A DNA stretch of 64,000 nucleotides from Brasilonema sp. UFV-L1 (GTDB lineage: Bacteria > Cyanobacteriota > Cyanobacteriia > Cyanobacteriales > Nostocaceae): positions 46,642 through 110,641 of the forward strand of contig NZ_QMEA01000006.1 in assembly GCF_012912105.1 (NCBI RefSeq), in the 5' to 3' direction. A program made the position numbers and the translations under genes. How positions within the stretch are numbered: the stretch's first letter is position 1; every line of letters starts with the position of its first letter. The notes under the pieces are model-generated. The model ran no database searches. It saw nothing but the letters and a program-made list of their open reading frames with translations, and had not been told where the DNA came from. Below are positions 18,657 to 27,865 of the stretch, piece by piece.

Positions 18657-19121
18657 TTAATTACCCAATAACGAAATAGGAGCGTCGAGAATTTTCAACT
18701 GGACTAATGCCAGAATCACAAGAGTATAAATCGTTGAAGAAACTAAACCTGTAAGTAATTCTTTTTTTAAATTACGCTCCTGGGATTGATTTGGCAAAAC
18801 ATCCATAGCTCCAAATTGCATCAAGAGAATACCAACAATATTAGAAAGCCAGTAGCCGACTATTGAGCAAGGCAAGAGTAACTTTGGATCAAATAAACTA
18901 CAGACATACCCAAAACCATAAGCAATTGGTAAATTGAATAACAAATCATTCCACCAACATAGTGGTGATAGCAAATATCCGAGAACTAAAAAAAATCCGC
19001 CTCTGAATTTCTTGAACGTAATTTGTTTCCAGTCCCACAAAGCAGACAACTGTAGCGGCTTCGGAGTTGTTTGTCCTGCTACGCTTGACTCCTGATTGAC
19101 GACTGGGAGATTTTTCATCAT
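18657..19121 (-). CDS. Small multi-pass membrane protein of unknown function
   Basis: 154 residues, starting at one of two adjacent ATGs. A soluble 35-residue N-terminus precedes three to four hydrophobic helices (about 40-55, 60-75, 80-100 and 125-145), with aromatic GGFFLVLGYLLSPLCWWND at the first. No family recognised. It is on the same strand as the RiPP genes but 627 bp upstream, so linkage to peptide export is only a possibility. Confidence 0.6.
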   Translation of the reverse strand: MMKNLPVVNQESSVAGQTTPKPLQLSALWDWKQITFKKFRGGFFLVLGYLLSPLCWWNDLLFNLPIAYGFGYVCSLFDPKLLLPCSIVGYWLSNIVGILLMQFGAMDVLPNQSQERNLKKELLTGLVSSTIYTLVILALVQLKILDAPISLLGN

Positions 19122-19518
19122 AATTCATAATTTCTATATCTTTTCCGTAGTTTAAACTAAAAACTCAGAAAAAGTCCAGTGCAGAATCATACAGTTCAGA
19201 ATGGATTGATCTATTTTTTCTCCCTCTTACGCTTTGTTCGGAGGATGAGGACGTATTAGTTTCTACTTTATTTACAAACACATAATAAAACTAGTTGTGT
19301 AACAGTTTTATTAAATTAGTGACAAAATTCCGTAAAACAACTGTACGAAACATAGAGAATAAGAGAATAAGTACAAAAAATGTAAGAATTCAGGAGCCAG
19401 AATCCAGGAGCGTTCCCCCTGCCTACGCTCCGGCTCCGCTCCTAGGTGCTAAATTCTTACCAAAAAATCTCACCATTGGCTCAAAGTTGTGATACCTATA
19501 ATTAGGATACTGTTTTCT
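19122..19518. other. Spacer with no clear gene
   Basis: AT-rich. GGAGGATGAGGACG at 19240 recurs near 13303. Around 19410-19440 there is a short GC-rich repeat piece. I see nothing else. Confidence 0.3.
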
Positions 19519-19782
19519 ATGAACAATATGACTAATTCACCTTTAACGACTTCTTTGTTAATTGCAGGAACTGTTTTTCTTACTATTGCTGTTGTCGGAC
19601 AAGCCAGATTAGGTTTTGCTGAAATCAATCCTGGTTGTTTTGGAAGATTTTTAGCTTTAATTATTGGTTTGTTTAGCTTGACGTGTGCTGTTTTAATAGT
19701 CTTATTTCCAGCAGAATTTGTTGATTTAATAAGAAATTATTTGGTACAGGAAATTCAACAAAACCTGGGTTTCATTATCTAA
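19519..19782 (+). CDS. Two-helix small membrane protein
   Basis: 87 residues from the ATG at 19519, preferred over an in-frame GTG 30 bases upstream. Two hydrophobic helices (about 10-28 and 43-62) flank a short polar loop with RLGFAEINPGCFGRF; the C-terminus is amphipathic. No family recognised. No neighbour within 600 bases on the same strand, so function cannot be inferred. Confidence 0.55.
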   Translation: MNNMTNSPLTTSLLIAGTVFLTIAVVGQARLGFAEINPGCFGRFLALIIGLFSLTCAVLIVLFPAEFVDLIRNYLVQEIQQNLGFII

Positions 19783-20433
19783 GCTCAAGCTTGATAAAGA
19801 AAGAATTCAGGAGTCATACTGTTTGACTTTAATGTTAATAGAAATCGGCAGTAAGAGAGCAGGAGAGCAAGGAGGAACTTTTTTGTATAAGTAATTTTGT
19901 AAAATGGTATTGGGAGCCAGAATATGTCCTGAGCCTGCGGTTCTGCTACGCAGTACGGACACGCTACCTGAACAGCATGAATTCTTTAGATTTGGTGATA
20001 AATAAACGGGTTTAAGTCCCCACCAAAATTGCTCGCGTAGCGTGTCCAGAGGACATAGATTTGGTGGTTATCAATTGGTTATGGGTTTGAATCTCCAACC
20101 AATCGATTCAGGAATTGTGGCTTATGTCTTCTGACTGGAGGTGGAGCGTAGGCAAAGAGAACGCTCCTTCTTTAAAATAACTGAGAAGCTGTAAAGAAAG
20201 AATGCGTTACTCTCAAGAGTAACGCACCTCTAAACAATAAATTTCTTGTGAAAGTCAGAAAATGTGAATGTCATTAGTCACGAAACGCAGTGTAGCGTTA
20301 GCGTAAGCGCAAGCGCACGCAATCATGCGTTCCGCGAGCGCGTGTCCCAAAGATATGGAATCTCCTGTAGATGTTTCGCTCCACTTAACATGACCTTTCA
20401 AGCATTTTTGCAATATTGTCTAATAACAATGAA
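19783..20433. other. Spacer rich in interspersed repeats
   Basis: No gene. It has several GC-rich repeat pieces (19920-20060) and a degraded relative of the 15746 element at 20262-20400. The 20215-20229 region carries GCGTTACTCTCAAGAGTAACGC, a strong hairpin. Confidence 0.4.
20262..20400. repeat. Degraded copy of the 15.7-kb MITE-like element
   Basis: It shares with 15821-15895 the segment GCGTGTCCCAAAGAYATRG and then GAATCTC..TGCAGATG-like and ACATGAC ends. Terminal repeats are eroded and no target duplication is visible. Confidence 0.5.
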
Positions 20434-20988
20434 TTAATAATATGCTCCTACAAGGCTATAAATAAGCGCTGTCAAAACTATCGAAGTAATAATAACATAT
20501 GTAAATTCTCGCTTTCTTAGAAAAATGAATAGAGAAATAGCTACACGGAGAATTGGAGTCGCAACGAGTAGCAGTAGTCCAAGTTGAATAATACCACGGC
20601 GACTACCTGACAATAGCGCAACTATAACACCTGATGGAGAACAGAAGTGGGATGGTTCTCCTTGAAAAAAATGATAATCAGCAGGTTCAGCACCGTGACG
20701 AATCAGATACAAGATACCACCTATTAAAACGATAATGCTAGCCAATATAACGCCATACTTTAGTACATGACTAAGCAGCTGCTCAAATTGCTGTTCACTT
20801 AGTGTTTTCGTATCTTCCTTGTTTGTATCAACCTCATAGTTCTTAGGAGACTCTGCTATTACACTAGTCTGCTGGGCTAACTGTTGAATATCACTGTCTG
20901 GTTTTTTTTGCTGCATTTGGAGTTTCATAACTTCATTCTCTGATGGTGTCGATGAACTCCACCAAAAACCAAAACTCATTTTATTCAT
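20434..20988 (-). CDS. DUF1634 membrane protein
   Basis: About 185 residues from the ATG at 20988, one base after the stop of the TSUP gene; the upstream stop region supplies GGGGGA as a ribosome site. A Gln/Ser-rich 75-residue cytosolic N-terminus precedes three membrane helices (YGVILASIIVLIGGILYLI, IIQLGLLLLVATPILRVAIS and a C-terminal one), the DUF1634 pattern. The family is usually paired with TauE/SafE transporters and is probably an accessory subunit. The N-terminal extension is longer than usual. Confidence 0.85.
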   Translation of the reverse strand: MNKMSFGFWWSSSTPSENEVMKLQMQQKKPDSDIQQLAQQTSVIAESPKNYEVDTNKEDTKTLSEQQFEQLLSHVLKYGVILASIIVLIGGILYLIRHGAEPADYHFFQGEPSHFCSPSGVIVALLSGSRRGIIQLGLLLLVATPILRVAISLFIFLRKREFTYVIITSIVLTALIYSLVGAYY

Positions 20989-20989
20989 T

Positions 20990-21826
20990 CTAGAATCCCC
21001 CAATTAGACTGTTGTAGACCATTTTGAATGCCATGACTACCAGCACAATAGAGAAAATAATTCTCAAAATCTGAGTTTTGGCTCCCATTAAAACTCGTGC
21101 TCCCAAAAAAGCACCAGGTAGTACCCCTAACATTACTGGCATTGATAGTCCTGGGTCAATGTAACCACGCGCTAAGTAAACTCCTGCTGATGCGGCTGCA
21201 GTTACGCCAATGATAAAATTGCTGGTAGTTGTAGAAACTTTGAACGGGACACGCATGATTTGATCCATCGCCAAGACTTTAAACGCTCCCGAACCAATGC
21301 CAAGCAGTCCAGAAAGAACTCCAGCGAGTAACATTATGCTAAAGCCACCGGGGACAGAATGAACTTGATAAGATACTAATCCTTCAGAAGTTGGGTAAGT
21401 ACTATTAAGTTGTAAATAACTTCCTAACGGATCCGGTGATTCACTTTCAGAGTTATCAAGTTTGGGTTGCTGTGACACATAAGCTGAATAAAGTAAAACA
21501 ACAGCAAGAACAATGGTTAGTGTTTTGACTGAAATTAAAGTGGCTATTAAAGCTCCTATTAAAGCTCCAATTGTTGTTGCCACTTCTAGAAACATTCCTA
21601 ATCGCAGATTGGTATAGCCTTTTTTAATATATATAGATGCCGCACCTAAGGAAGTCGCAATCACAGACACCAACGAAGCACCAACTGCATAACGGATATC
21701 AACTCCAAAAACTGAAGTTAACAAGGGAACAATAACAACTCCACCTCCTAAACCAGTTAGCGCTCCTAAAAAGCCAGCGGTAAATGACCCAATCCAAATC
21801 AGTAAAGAAAACTCTAAGATGTTCAA
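20990..21826 (-). CDS. TauE/SafE (TSUP) family anion exporter
   Basis: 278 residues with about eight membrane helices in two homologous halves. Each half starts with the family's Gly-rich motif (GALTGLGGGVVIVPLL at about 21-36; SGLLGIGSGAFKVLAM in the second half). TSUP proteins move sulfite, sulfoacetate or other organosulfur and small carboxylate anions across the inner membrane; the substrate is not readable here. Translationally coupled to the DUF1634 gene. A hydrophilic loop (about 118-150) separates the halves. Confidence 0.9.
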   Translation of the reverse strand: MNILEFSLLIWIGSFTAGFLGALTGLGGGVVIVPLLTSVFGVDIRYAVGASLVSVIATSLGAASIYIKKGYTNLRLGMFLEVATTIGALIGALIATLISVKTLTIVLAVVLLYSAYVSQQPKLDNSESESPDPLGSYLQLNSTYPTSEGLVSYQVHSVPGGFSIMLLAGVLSGLLGIGSGAFKVLAMDQIMRVPFKVSTTTSNFIIGVTAAASAGVYLARGYIDPGLSMPVMLGVLPGAFLGARVLMGAKTQILRIIFSIVLVVMAFKMVYNSLIGGF

Positions 21827-22335
21827 ATTTTATTCCTTTATATTGTCAATGTTATGAAGTCCACATTACTTAATAAAAATCTAAATTATTCCAAAAATTC
21901 TTCCTTCGCATTATAAAAGATATGAAATCAAAAAAAAAGAGCCTTTATTCGTTCAATCTTTAAGTTTTCCTTTGATTTTTGATAAGAATTAATTAATGAA
22001 CTTTTTTTGCAGTGGACGAGTGCAAACAAAATTCAATTTTATGAACATGAAACCACAGATACACAGAGATTTTGAACAATGCCGTGGATCGCTAGAGCAC
22101 CGGTACAGTGATTCCAAAAACCCGGTTTCTTTAAGGTGGCTCAACGAAAAATCAGTCTTTTCGATCACAGAAACCGGGTTTTTTACCCATATGCGTGACT
22201 TATGTACCGACGAGCACTCTGTAGAGTGCATTTACCGTTCCAATACTCAGATACCAGATTTTTTCAAGAAATCGAATGCACAGACGCGGAATTTCGCATC
22301 TATGCAACGCCTGCATCTTCACGTAAGATGAACTT
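21827..22335. other. Spacer with a paired repeat
   Basis: No gene. It holds the inverted ACCCGGTTTCT repeat (22116-22184) and otherwise AT-rich sequence. Confidence 0.4.
22116..22184. repeat. MITE-like paired repeat, copy 2
   Basis: AAAAACCCGGTTTCT (22116-22130) and its perfect reverse complement (22169-22183), 38 bases apart, with the same spacing as the copy at 7101-7163. A GCGTGACTTATG segment follows, echoing the first copy's ACTTACGC end. Confidence 0.6.
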
Positions 22336-23100
22336 TTATTCCTCACTTATTAACTGCGTTTCTTCTGGAAGTAATGTTGTTTCCTCTACAGGAGGAGTTT
22401 CACTAACGATAGTGTCTTTAGTTAAATGAGGTCTAATAACCAGGCTTACGCCAATTGCCCAAGCTATAGAAACCATCCATCCTGCCAGAATATCACTGGG
22501 AAAGTGAACTCCTAAATAAAGTCGTGTCCAGCCAATACCTAATACAAATAAAGTCCCAGCAATCAGAACAACCCAGCACCAAACACTACCCCAGGTTAAA
22601 ATGACAAGAGCTGCAACCAGTGTCATACTTGCCATGGAATGACCGCTGGGAAATGAGAAACTAGACTCAGGAGCAAGTGATTCCCAAAGGTGGGGACGCA
22701 CTCGATGCATGAATTCCTTTGCTGTGCGATTGATGATGGCGCTTCCGATCTCAGTGGTGAGTAGATAGGTGAGCGATCGCCACCGTTTTTGGCTTAACAA
22801 CACCAGTCCAATCACACAGACAATGGGAAAAACAATCCGAATTCTCCCAAATTGAGTCAGCGTTACGGCAATAACATCCAGTTGCGCCCGTGCTGTGGAA
22901 TGAACTGCTACCAGAATCGGTACATCCCAAGGGAAACCACCTTGATTGTTCCATATCTCTACCGCCAGCAACCCAAAGATTTGCAAAGGTAGATAAACCC
23001 CAATCAATAGCAGTACAAGAGAACGCCAACGAGCAACAAGCAGCTTTTTAGAGAAGTTGAGAAACGACGGGATAAGCTTGCTCAAATCAGTGCTAAACAT
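22336..23100 (-). CDS. PAP2-family membrane phosphatase
   Basis: 254 residues, about six membrane helices. The three acid-phosphatase motifs are complete: K128-x6-R135-P136, P151-S-G-H154 and R193-x5-H199-x3-D203. Such enzymes dephosphorylate phosphatidate, undecaprenyl diphosphate or similar lipids on the outer face of the inner membrane. The specific substrate cannot be inferred. It is alone on its strand, and the C-terminal tail is acidic (ETPPVEETTLLPEE). Confidence 0.9.
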   Translation of the reverse strand: MFSTDLSKLIPSFLNFSKKLLVARWRSLVLLLIGVYLPLQIFGLLAVEIWNNQGGFPWDVPILVAVHSTARAQLDVIAVTLTQFGRIRIVFPIVCVIGLVLLSQKRWRSLTYLLTTEIGSAIINRTAKEFMHRVRPHLWESLAPESSFSFPSGHSMASMTLVAALVILTWGSVWCWVVLIAGTLFVLGIGWTRLYLGVHFPSDILAGWMVSIAWAIGVSLVIRPHLTKDTIVSETPPVEETTLLPEETQLISEE

Positions 23101-23472
23101 TTTTAATGGAACTTAACAGAGTATGTACGACTAATATTTGTAATATACGCACTTTACCGCATACACCATACATCACCTCTCCTTACTAAGGTAGATTGGA
23201 AGCATTTGCACAACTACAAAGAGATTTTTTGGGAAAAAATATATAGCAAATAGTACACTGTTTAACCAGAAACAAGAGTTAATTTCTATTTCAACAGCTA
23301 CTGATATTGGATTTAACAGCAACACAACCTATCGTCAGCAAATTGAGAAATTAGCCGAACAAATTGAGGCTCTCAATCAAAACAGTGAAGCGTATTGCCC
23401 TATGGGGTGAGATTTTTTTGCTTGAAAATTTGCTATTTGTAAAGGAATGGTATTTCCGTGGAGTAAACCCTG
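23101..23472. other. Spacer before phaE, with a possible gene remnant
   Basis: One frame (about 23250-23410) reads as coding-like peptide (ELISISTATDIGFNSN, then TYRQQIEKLAEQIEALNQ) and ends at a TGA, but has no start; it may be a decayed 3' gene end. No clear promoter for phaE was picked out. Confidence 0.3.
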
Positions 23473-23937
23473 ATGGTTGCACAAGGGCAGTACACGCATG
23501 AGTTTAACAACCTGCTTCAGACCTTTGATGCTTGGATAAACTTCAGTAAGGCGAGCTTTGACTATCTGTTAGTGCTGCTTGATGTCTGGGTGAGGGCATT
23601 TGAGGAACTGATGCGGGAGTTGGTATCTTCCCAAAACAAGGGTGAAATCGTTGAGAACTGGCGGCAGTTTCTGCAAGTCTGGAGTAGTATATTTGACCGA
23701 GTATTCGCACAGAGGTTCCATTCTGAGGATGCCCTTGAGATCCAGGGAAAATTAATGAACGCAGCCATGACCTGGCGGCTGCAGCAGCAACAACTGATGG
23801 AAGTGCTTCTCAAGATCAATGACCTGCCAACTCGTAGCGAATTGGACGAGATTTACCGCAGCCTCTACGAATTGCGAAAGGAAGTTAAAAACCTTAAAAA
23901 AACCTTGGCAGAATCCCTTAGCAATCAGGTATTGTAA
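23473..23937 (+). CDS. phaE: Class III PHA synthase subunit PhaE, compact form
   Basis: 154 residues, about half the length of the Synechocystis-type PhaE (about 330). It keeps the family's helical middle (FLQVWSSIFDRVF) and the diagnostic C-terminus PTRSELDEIYRSLYELRKEV followed by a coiled coil, which pairs with PhaC. The N-terminal part looks shortened rather than frameshifted, because the start codon and downstream frame are clean. It lies 7 bases before phaC in the same operon. PhaE is required for activity and granule binding of class III synthase. Confidence 0.85.
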   Translation: MVAQGQYTHEFNNLLQTFDAWINFSKASFDYLLVLLDVWVRAFEELMRELVSSQNKGEIVENWRQFLQVWSSIFDRVFAQRFHSEDALEIQGKLMNAAMTWRLQQQQLMEVLLKINDLPTRSELDEIYRSLYELRKEVKNLKKTLAESLSNQVL

Positions 23938-23944
23938 GCAAGCG

Positions 23945-25015
23945 ATGCACGAGTTTACTGAACTATTCCAAAAACTGGTCAAGGGGATTGATATATCAAG
24001 CCGCCTGCGCGAAGAGGACGTTCAGATTGGGGTGACACCCAAGAAGGAGGTCTACAGGGAGGATAAAGTGGTGCTATACCGTTTCCAGCCTCCAGTAGAG
24101 ACGCCATATATGGTGTCTGGTCGCATCCCCATCCTTATTGTTTACGCCTTAGTCAACCGTCCTTACATGGTCGATTTACAACAGGGGCGATCGCTCGTTG
24201 CCAATTTGCTCAAATTAGGTTTGGATATCTACTTAATTGACTGGGGGTATCCCACCCGAGGCGATCGCTGGCTCACTCTTGACGACTATATCAATGGTTA
24301 TATCAATAATTGTGTGGATGTGATACGCAAGCGCCACAACTTGCAGCAAATCAACTTGTTAGGAATTTGTCAGGGGGGAACCTTTAGCCTTTGCTACAGT
24401 TCCCTTTACCCAAATAAGGTGAAAAACCTAATTACTATGGTCACTCCGGTTGATTTCCACATCAATCAGGGACTCTTCAATGTTTGGGGTAGATGCACTG
24501 TGGGGTCAGAGGCTGTGGACGTGGATCTCATGGTAGATACTTTGGGCAATATCCCCGGCAACTTCCTAAACTTCACCTTCATAATGCTCAAGCCTTTTCA
24601 GTTAGGAATCAAAAAGTATATTGACTTTCTCGAGATAATTGACAATGAAGAGAAACTTGTCAACTTTCTGCGGATGGAAAAATGGATTTTTGACAGTCCC
24701 GATCAAGCTGGTGAGGCTTACCGACAATTTATCAAGGACTTCTACCAGGGAAACAAACTCATCAAAGGTGAAATCGAGATTGGAGGGAAGCGAGTAGATT
24801 TGGGGAATATCCGCATCCCGGTTTTAAACATTTACGCAACGCAAGATCATCTGGTGCCCCCTGCATCTTCCTTGGCTCTTGAGAAATACATCCAAAGTCA
24901 GGACTACACAGTTTGCTCTTTTCCTGTCGGACATATTGGGATATACGTGAGCAGTAAGGTTCAGCAGAACCTTCCTCCAACCATTGTCGATTGGCTGAAG
25001 GTGCGACTTGTCTGA
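23945..25015 (+). CDS. phaC: Class III poly(3-hydroxyalkanoate) synthase subunit PhaC
   Basis: 356 residues from the ATG at 23945, 7 bp after phaE. It polymerises 3-hydroxyacyl-CoA into PHA granules. The lipase-like box is G140-I-C142-Q-G with the catalytic cysteine; D301 (ATQDHLVPP) and H330 (FPVGHIG) complete the triad. IDWGYP and length fit class III enzymes. Together with phaE, phaP, phaA and phaB nearby it makes a complete PHB pathway. Confidence 0.95.
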   Translation: MHEFTELFQKLVKGIDISSRLREEDVQIGVTPKKEVYREDKVVLYRFQPPVETPYMVSGRIPILIVYALVNRPYMVDLQQGRSLVANLLKLGLDIYLIDWGYPTRGDRWLTLDDYINGYINNCVDVIRKRHNLQQINLLGICQGGTFSLCYSSLYPNKVKNLITMVTPVDFHINQGLFNVWGRCTVGSEAVDVDLMVDTLGNIPGNFLNFTFIMLKPFQLGIKKYIDFLEIIDNEEKLVNFLRMEKWIFDSPDQAGEAYRQFIKDFYQGNKLIKGEIEIGGKRVDLGNIRIPVLNIYATQDHLVPPASSLALEKYIQSQDYTVCSFPVGHIGIYVSSKVQQNLPPTIVDWLKVRLV

Positions 25016-25167
25016 GGTAGGAGGTTAGTAAGCCAACAAATAGCTATTATAAATTGACAAAATTCCAGCATTTTGATACCAGACATCTTGCACCACACTT
25101 GTGAGACTGCAAGTCGCCAAGTGCCAAATTGATATAAGCCTCTTTACCTAAACGGAGACTTGATTTT

Positions 25168-25581
25168 ATGTTTTCTTCTAAAGCTAAACCTCAAGCTAAA
25201 CGCATCCTGGTTGTGGATGATACACAAGATAATTTGTCTCTACTAGAGGCAATTTTGATGGAAGAGGGGTATGAGGTTGATGTTGCCAATAATGGCAAAT
25301 TAGCGTTAGCCAAGATAGAAGCATCGCCACCCGATCTCGTGTTGCTCGATGCCATGATGCCAGGAATGAGTGGCTATGAAGTCACTCGGCGTATTCGGCA
25401 AAATAAAAAACTCCCTTTTATTCCTGTTCTTCTGATCACGGCTTATACAGAAGCTGATGTCCCCCAAGGATTAGAGTTAGGAGCTAATGACTTCATCCGT
25501 AAGCCGATTGATTTTGATGAATTAATGGCAAGAATTAAAGCATTTTTGCGATTGAAAGACACCATGAATTCTCCTTCATAA
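25168..25581 (+). CDS. Single-domain response regulator
   Basis: 137 residues, a receiver domain with no output. Phospho-acceptor D61 (VLLDAMMPG), acidic pair D17-D18 (VVDDTQDN), T in LLITAYTE and K in IRKPID are all present. CheY-like or phosphotransfer role. It follows phaC on the same strand (152 bp) and its stop lies 4 bp from the stop of the convergent kinase gene, which is the obvious partner. Confidence 0.9.
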   Translation: MFSSKAKPQAKRILVVDDTQDNLSLLEAILMEEGYEVDVANNGKLALAKIEASPPDLVLLDAMMPGMSGYEVTRRIRQNKKLPFIPVLLITAYTEADVPQGLELGANDFIRKPIDFDELMARIKAFLRLKDTMNSPS

Positions 25582-25585
25582 TTCG

Positions 25586-26794
25586 TCACGTAGTTGAATG
25601 TGACGCGGGTGTTTTGACGAATAGCGGCAAGATGACAGTGAAGGTGGAGCCAACTCCAAGGAGCGATACCAGCTCTATTTTGCCTTGCATAAGTTTTACT
25701 AGCTGCGAGACAATTGCCAACCCTAAGCCAGTACTATCGGGTACACGAGTGCTGCTATTGTCAGCTCGAAAGAAGGGGTCAAAGACACGCAATTGGTCTT
25801 CTGGTGCAATTCCAACGCCTGTGTCACTGACTGCAATAGACCACTGGTTATCGGATAGTATCTGGCACGTTAATTTGACGCTACCTGACTCTGTGTAGCG
25901 AATCGCATTGCTTAGAAGATTCGTGATTATTTGCTGCAATCGCAAAGGGTCTGTCACCACTTTTTCGGGGGCACGTTCGCAATCAACCACCATTTGTAGC
26001 TCTTTCGCAGCAGCCAAAGGGTGCAACATTTGAAACACATCGTCGATTGACGATCGCACATCTATTGGCTCTGGGTTCAGTTTCATCTTCCCAGACTCAT
26101 ACCGAGAGATTTCCAATGTATCGTTGATCAAGCGGAGTAACAGTCTGCCATTGCGTACCACTCGCTCAATGTGTTGCAAATGGGGAACCGTGCCCTGAAC
26201 TTCAGGGTTTTTGCGTGAGGAGCGCAAAATCAACTCCGAGTAGCCAATAATCGAATTGAGAGGAGTTTTCAGTTCGTGGGCGAGTTGAGAGACGTTCTCC
26301 TGATTCGCTTTTAGCAAGCGAGTCAGTTCCTGATTGGTTAGCTCTGCATGAGTTTGTAGCTGCTGGAGTTCCCGCAATCGCTCGTCTACATAACTTTTGA
26401 AGCACTGGGCAATTGCTTCGTCAATCGTCGCGTCAATCACACTATAAACTCGCATGACTTCCCGAGCTGTACCCTCTAGTAGGTCTGCCTCTAAAGTAGA
26501 AAAGATCACCTGACGCAGTAGACGATACTCCCGCGCAATTTCTGTTGGAGCGAAACCTTGTGCAGCCCTCAATACGCCATGTTCCAAACTATTCTGCACT
26601 ATCGACTGAATATCGCTGTCTTGGGATTGGGAAAGCACGGTTGCCATCGCCATGAGAACATCGGGAAGATGATCCCGTATGGCTGAGCCTGGTAAATCAT
26701 CGGCACTCGAAATCTGCCTATCAAGGCGAACTGCTTCAACCCAGTTTTTTAGGATTGTGTCTCTTTTTTCAACAAGCAATTGACTAAAATTCAT
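25586..26794 (-). CDS. Histidine kinase with RsbRD-type N-terminal domain
   Basis: 402 residues. Residues 1-140 match the all-helical RsbRD (RsbT co-antagonist-like) sensor domain (NWVEAVRLDRQISSADDLP, GFAPTEIAREYRLLR). A short coiled coil leads to HisKA with H173 in LAHELKTPLN, then HATPase_c with NLLSNAIRYTESG, DTGVGIAPEDQ and STGLGLAIV. There is no membrane segment, so it is a soluble sensor. It is convergent with the receiver gene and lies between phaC and the phasin, which suggests stress or carbon control of PHA metabolism. Confidence 0.9.
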   Translation of the reverse strand: MNFSQLLVEKRDTILKNWVEAVRLDRQISSADDLPGSAIRDHLPDVLMAMATVLSQSQDSDIQSIVQNSLEHGVLRAAQGFAPTEIAREYRLLRQVIFSTLEADLLEGTAREVMRVYSVIDATIDEAIAQCFKSYVDERLRELQQLQTHAELTNQELTRLLKANQENVSQLAHELKTPLNSIIGYSELILRSSRKNPEVQGTVPHLQHIERVVRNGRLLLRLINDTLEISRYESGKMKLNPEPIDVRSSIDDVFQMLHPLAAAKELQMVVDCERAPEKVVTDPLRLQQIITNLLSNAIRYTESGSVKLTCQILSDNQWSIAVSDTGVGIAPEDQLRVFDPFFRADNSSTRVPDSTGLGLAIVSQLVKLMQGKIELVSLLGVGSTFTVILPLFVKTPASHSTT

Positions 26795-27301
26795 TGTGGC
26801 TGGGGCGCGCTATTGAGTAGATTGCAAAACCCTCTTTGCATCATTCTAATTGAGCGCTCACGCAGTTTACGCACGCTAGTTGTGTCTTGCTTTAGATAAT
26901 TTCCACTTGAGTTTTCTGTCAGTTTTGCAATTAGGACAAAATTGCCCAAAATCTAGCACGGATTTCTGGGCTTTTGTATTCATGAATACGAACAGGCTTA
27001 ACATTATGCCTTCTCTCTTTAGATAGAAGATTAGACAAAGTTGCAGGGTTAGATTTTAGTCATTGACTTTTTTAGTGAATTCAATCTTTTGATTAATATA
27101 ATGAATAGGAAAAGTTTTATATGACACCGGTTCATACTTAAAAAACTCCCCAATATTCTTTTGGGGCTTTATTAAAGCTTAGAGTATGTTTGTCAAAGAG
27201 ACTATTTTATAATTCATTTACAAACACACTCTAAAAAAACAGAAACCACTCCACTCTTTAATCTGTGAACCCAATGCCACTCTACTACTCAGTTTTTTTC
27301 T
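26795..27301. other. Spacer with terminator, palindrome and inverted repeat
   Basis: GTATTCATGAATAC (26976-26989) is a perfect palindrome. A terminator for phaP (27139-27166) and an inverted repeat TTAGAGTNTGTTTGT (27179-27193 with 27220-27234) are also here. No gene. Confidence 0.5.
27139..27166 (-). terminator. Terminator downstream of phaP
   Basis: On the minus strand, stem CCCCAA with TTGGGG (27148-27153 with 27161-27166), followed by AGTTTTTTAAG. It lies about 135 bases after the phasin stop. Confidence 0.6.
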
Positions 27302-27565
27302 TCATACTTTCCGTAACATATTGAAATAGCTCTCCCAAAATTGCTTCTGGGTTTCGATTGACATACGGGCTAACAGAGCTTGCAATTCTAAAGAACTTGC
27401 CACTACGGATTCCTGGAATTTTAGGGTATTCTCGAAATTGTCACGGAAGTTTGGTGTGGTGAAGCTTTGCATATTCGGCATCATAGATGTCCAGCTATTG
27501 AAAAGCCCTCTCTGCATTTCGCTTAACTGCCTTAAGTACTGCTCAAAATTATTGAAGAAATCCAT
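27302..27565 (-). CDS. phaP: PHA granule-associated phasin
   Basis: 87 residues, the size of the Synechocystis PhaP (about 88). It is a single amphipathic helical protein (FNNFEQYLRQLSEMQRGLF, SLELQALLARMSIETQKQF) with no signal peptide. Phasins coat PHB granules and control their size. The assignment rests on size, composition and location between the PHA synthase genes and phaA-phaB. Its promoter region is shared with the divergent phaA gene. Confidence 0.8.
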   Translation of the reverse strand: MDFFNNFEQYLRQLSEMQRGLFNSWTSMMPNMQSFTTPNFRDNFENTLKFQESVVASSLELQALLARMSIETQKQFWESYFNMLRKV

Positions 27566-27865
27566 TGTCGTTGCCCCTTTGACTTTGTTATAGAATAAAA
27601 TTGTCTTGTATTAGACTTTTTTAAATAATAATTGATAACTAGCTCTTCTGAGTGATGTATCAAAAATATTTTTAACTATTCATGGTAAAGTTTTTTTTTT
27701 AAAGCGCTATTTCAACCATGAATATTAAGTATTAATTGTGCGAGAAATAACTATTTTTGGCAAACACTGAAGAAGAGCAAATCCACCTTTGCTCAACGAA
27801 TGGAATTTGCTTTCATAAGCATCCCGCTTAAAGTTAGTAGCGCTTAAGGACGTGGTTTTGTAAAA
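27566..27865. promoter_or_regulatory. Divergent phaP/phaA promoter region
   Basis: A 300-bp AT-rich spacer between two divergent PHA genes. Homopolymer T and A tracts are near 27690. I could not fix -35/-10 boxes with certainty. Confidence 0.4.

Noticed and set aside
20085..20110. GGGTTTGAATC-like string suggesting a tRNA T-arm
   Set aside because: No acceptor stem or D-arm could be drawn around it.
21996..22331. 111-codon plus-strand ORF
   Set aside because: Generated by the ACCCGGTTTCT inverted repeat and AT-rich flanks; composition is not gene-like.
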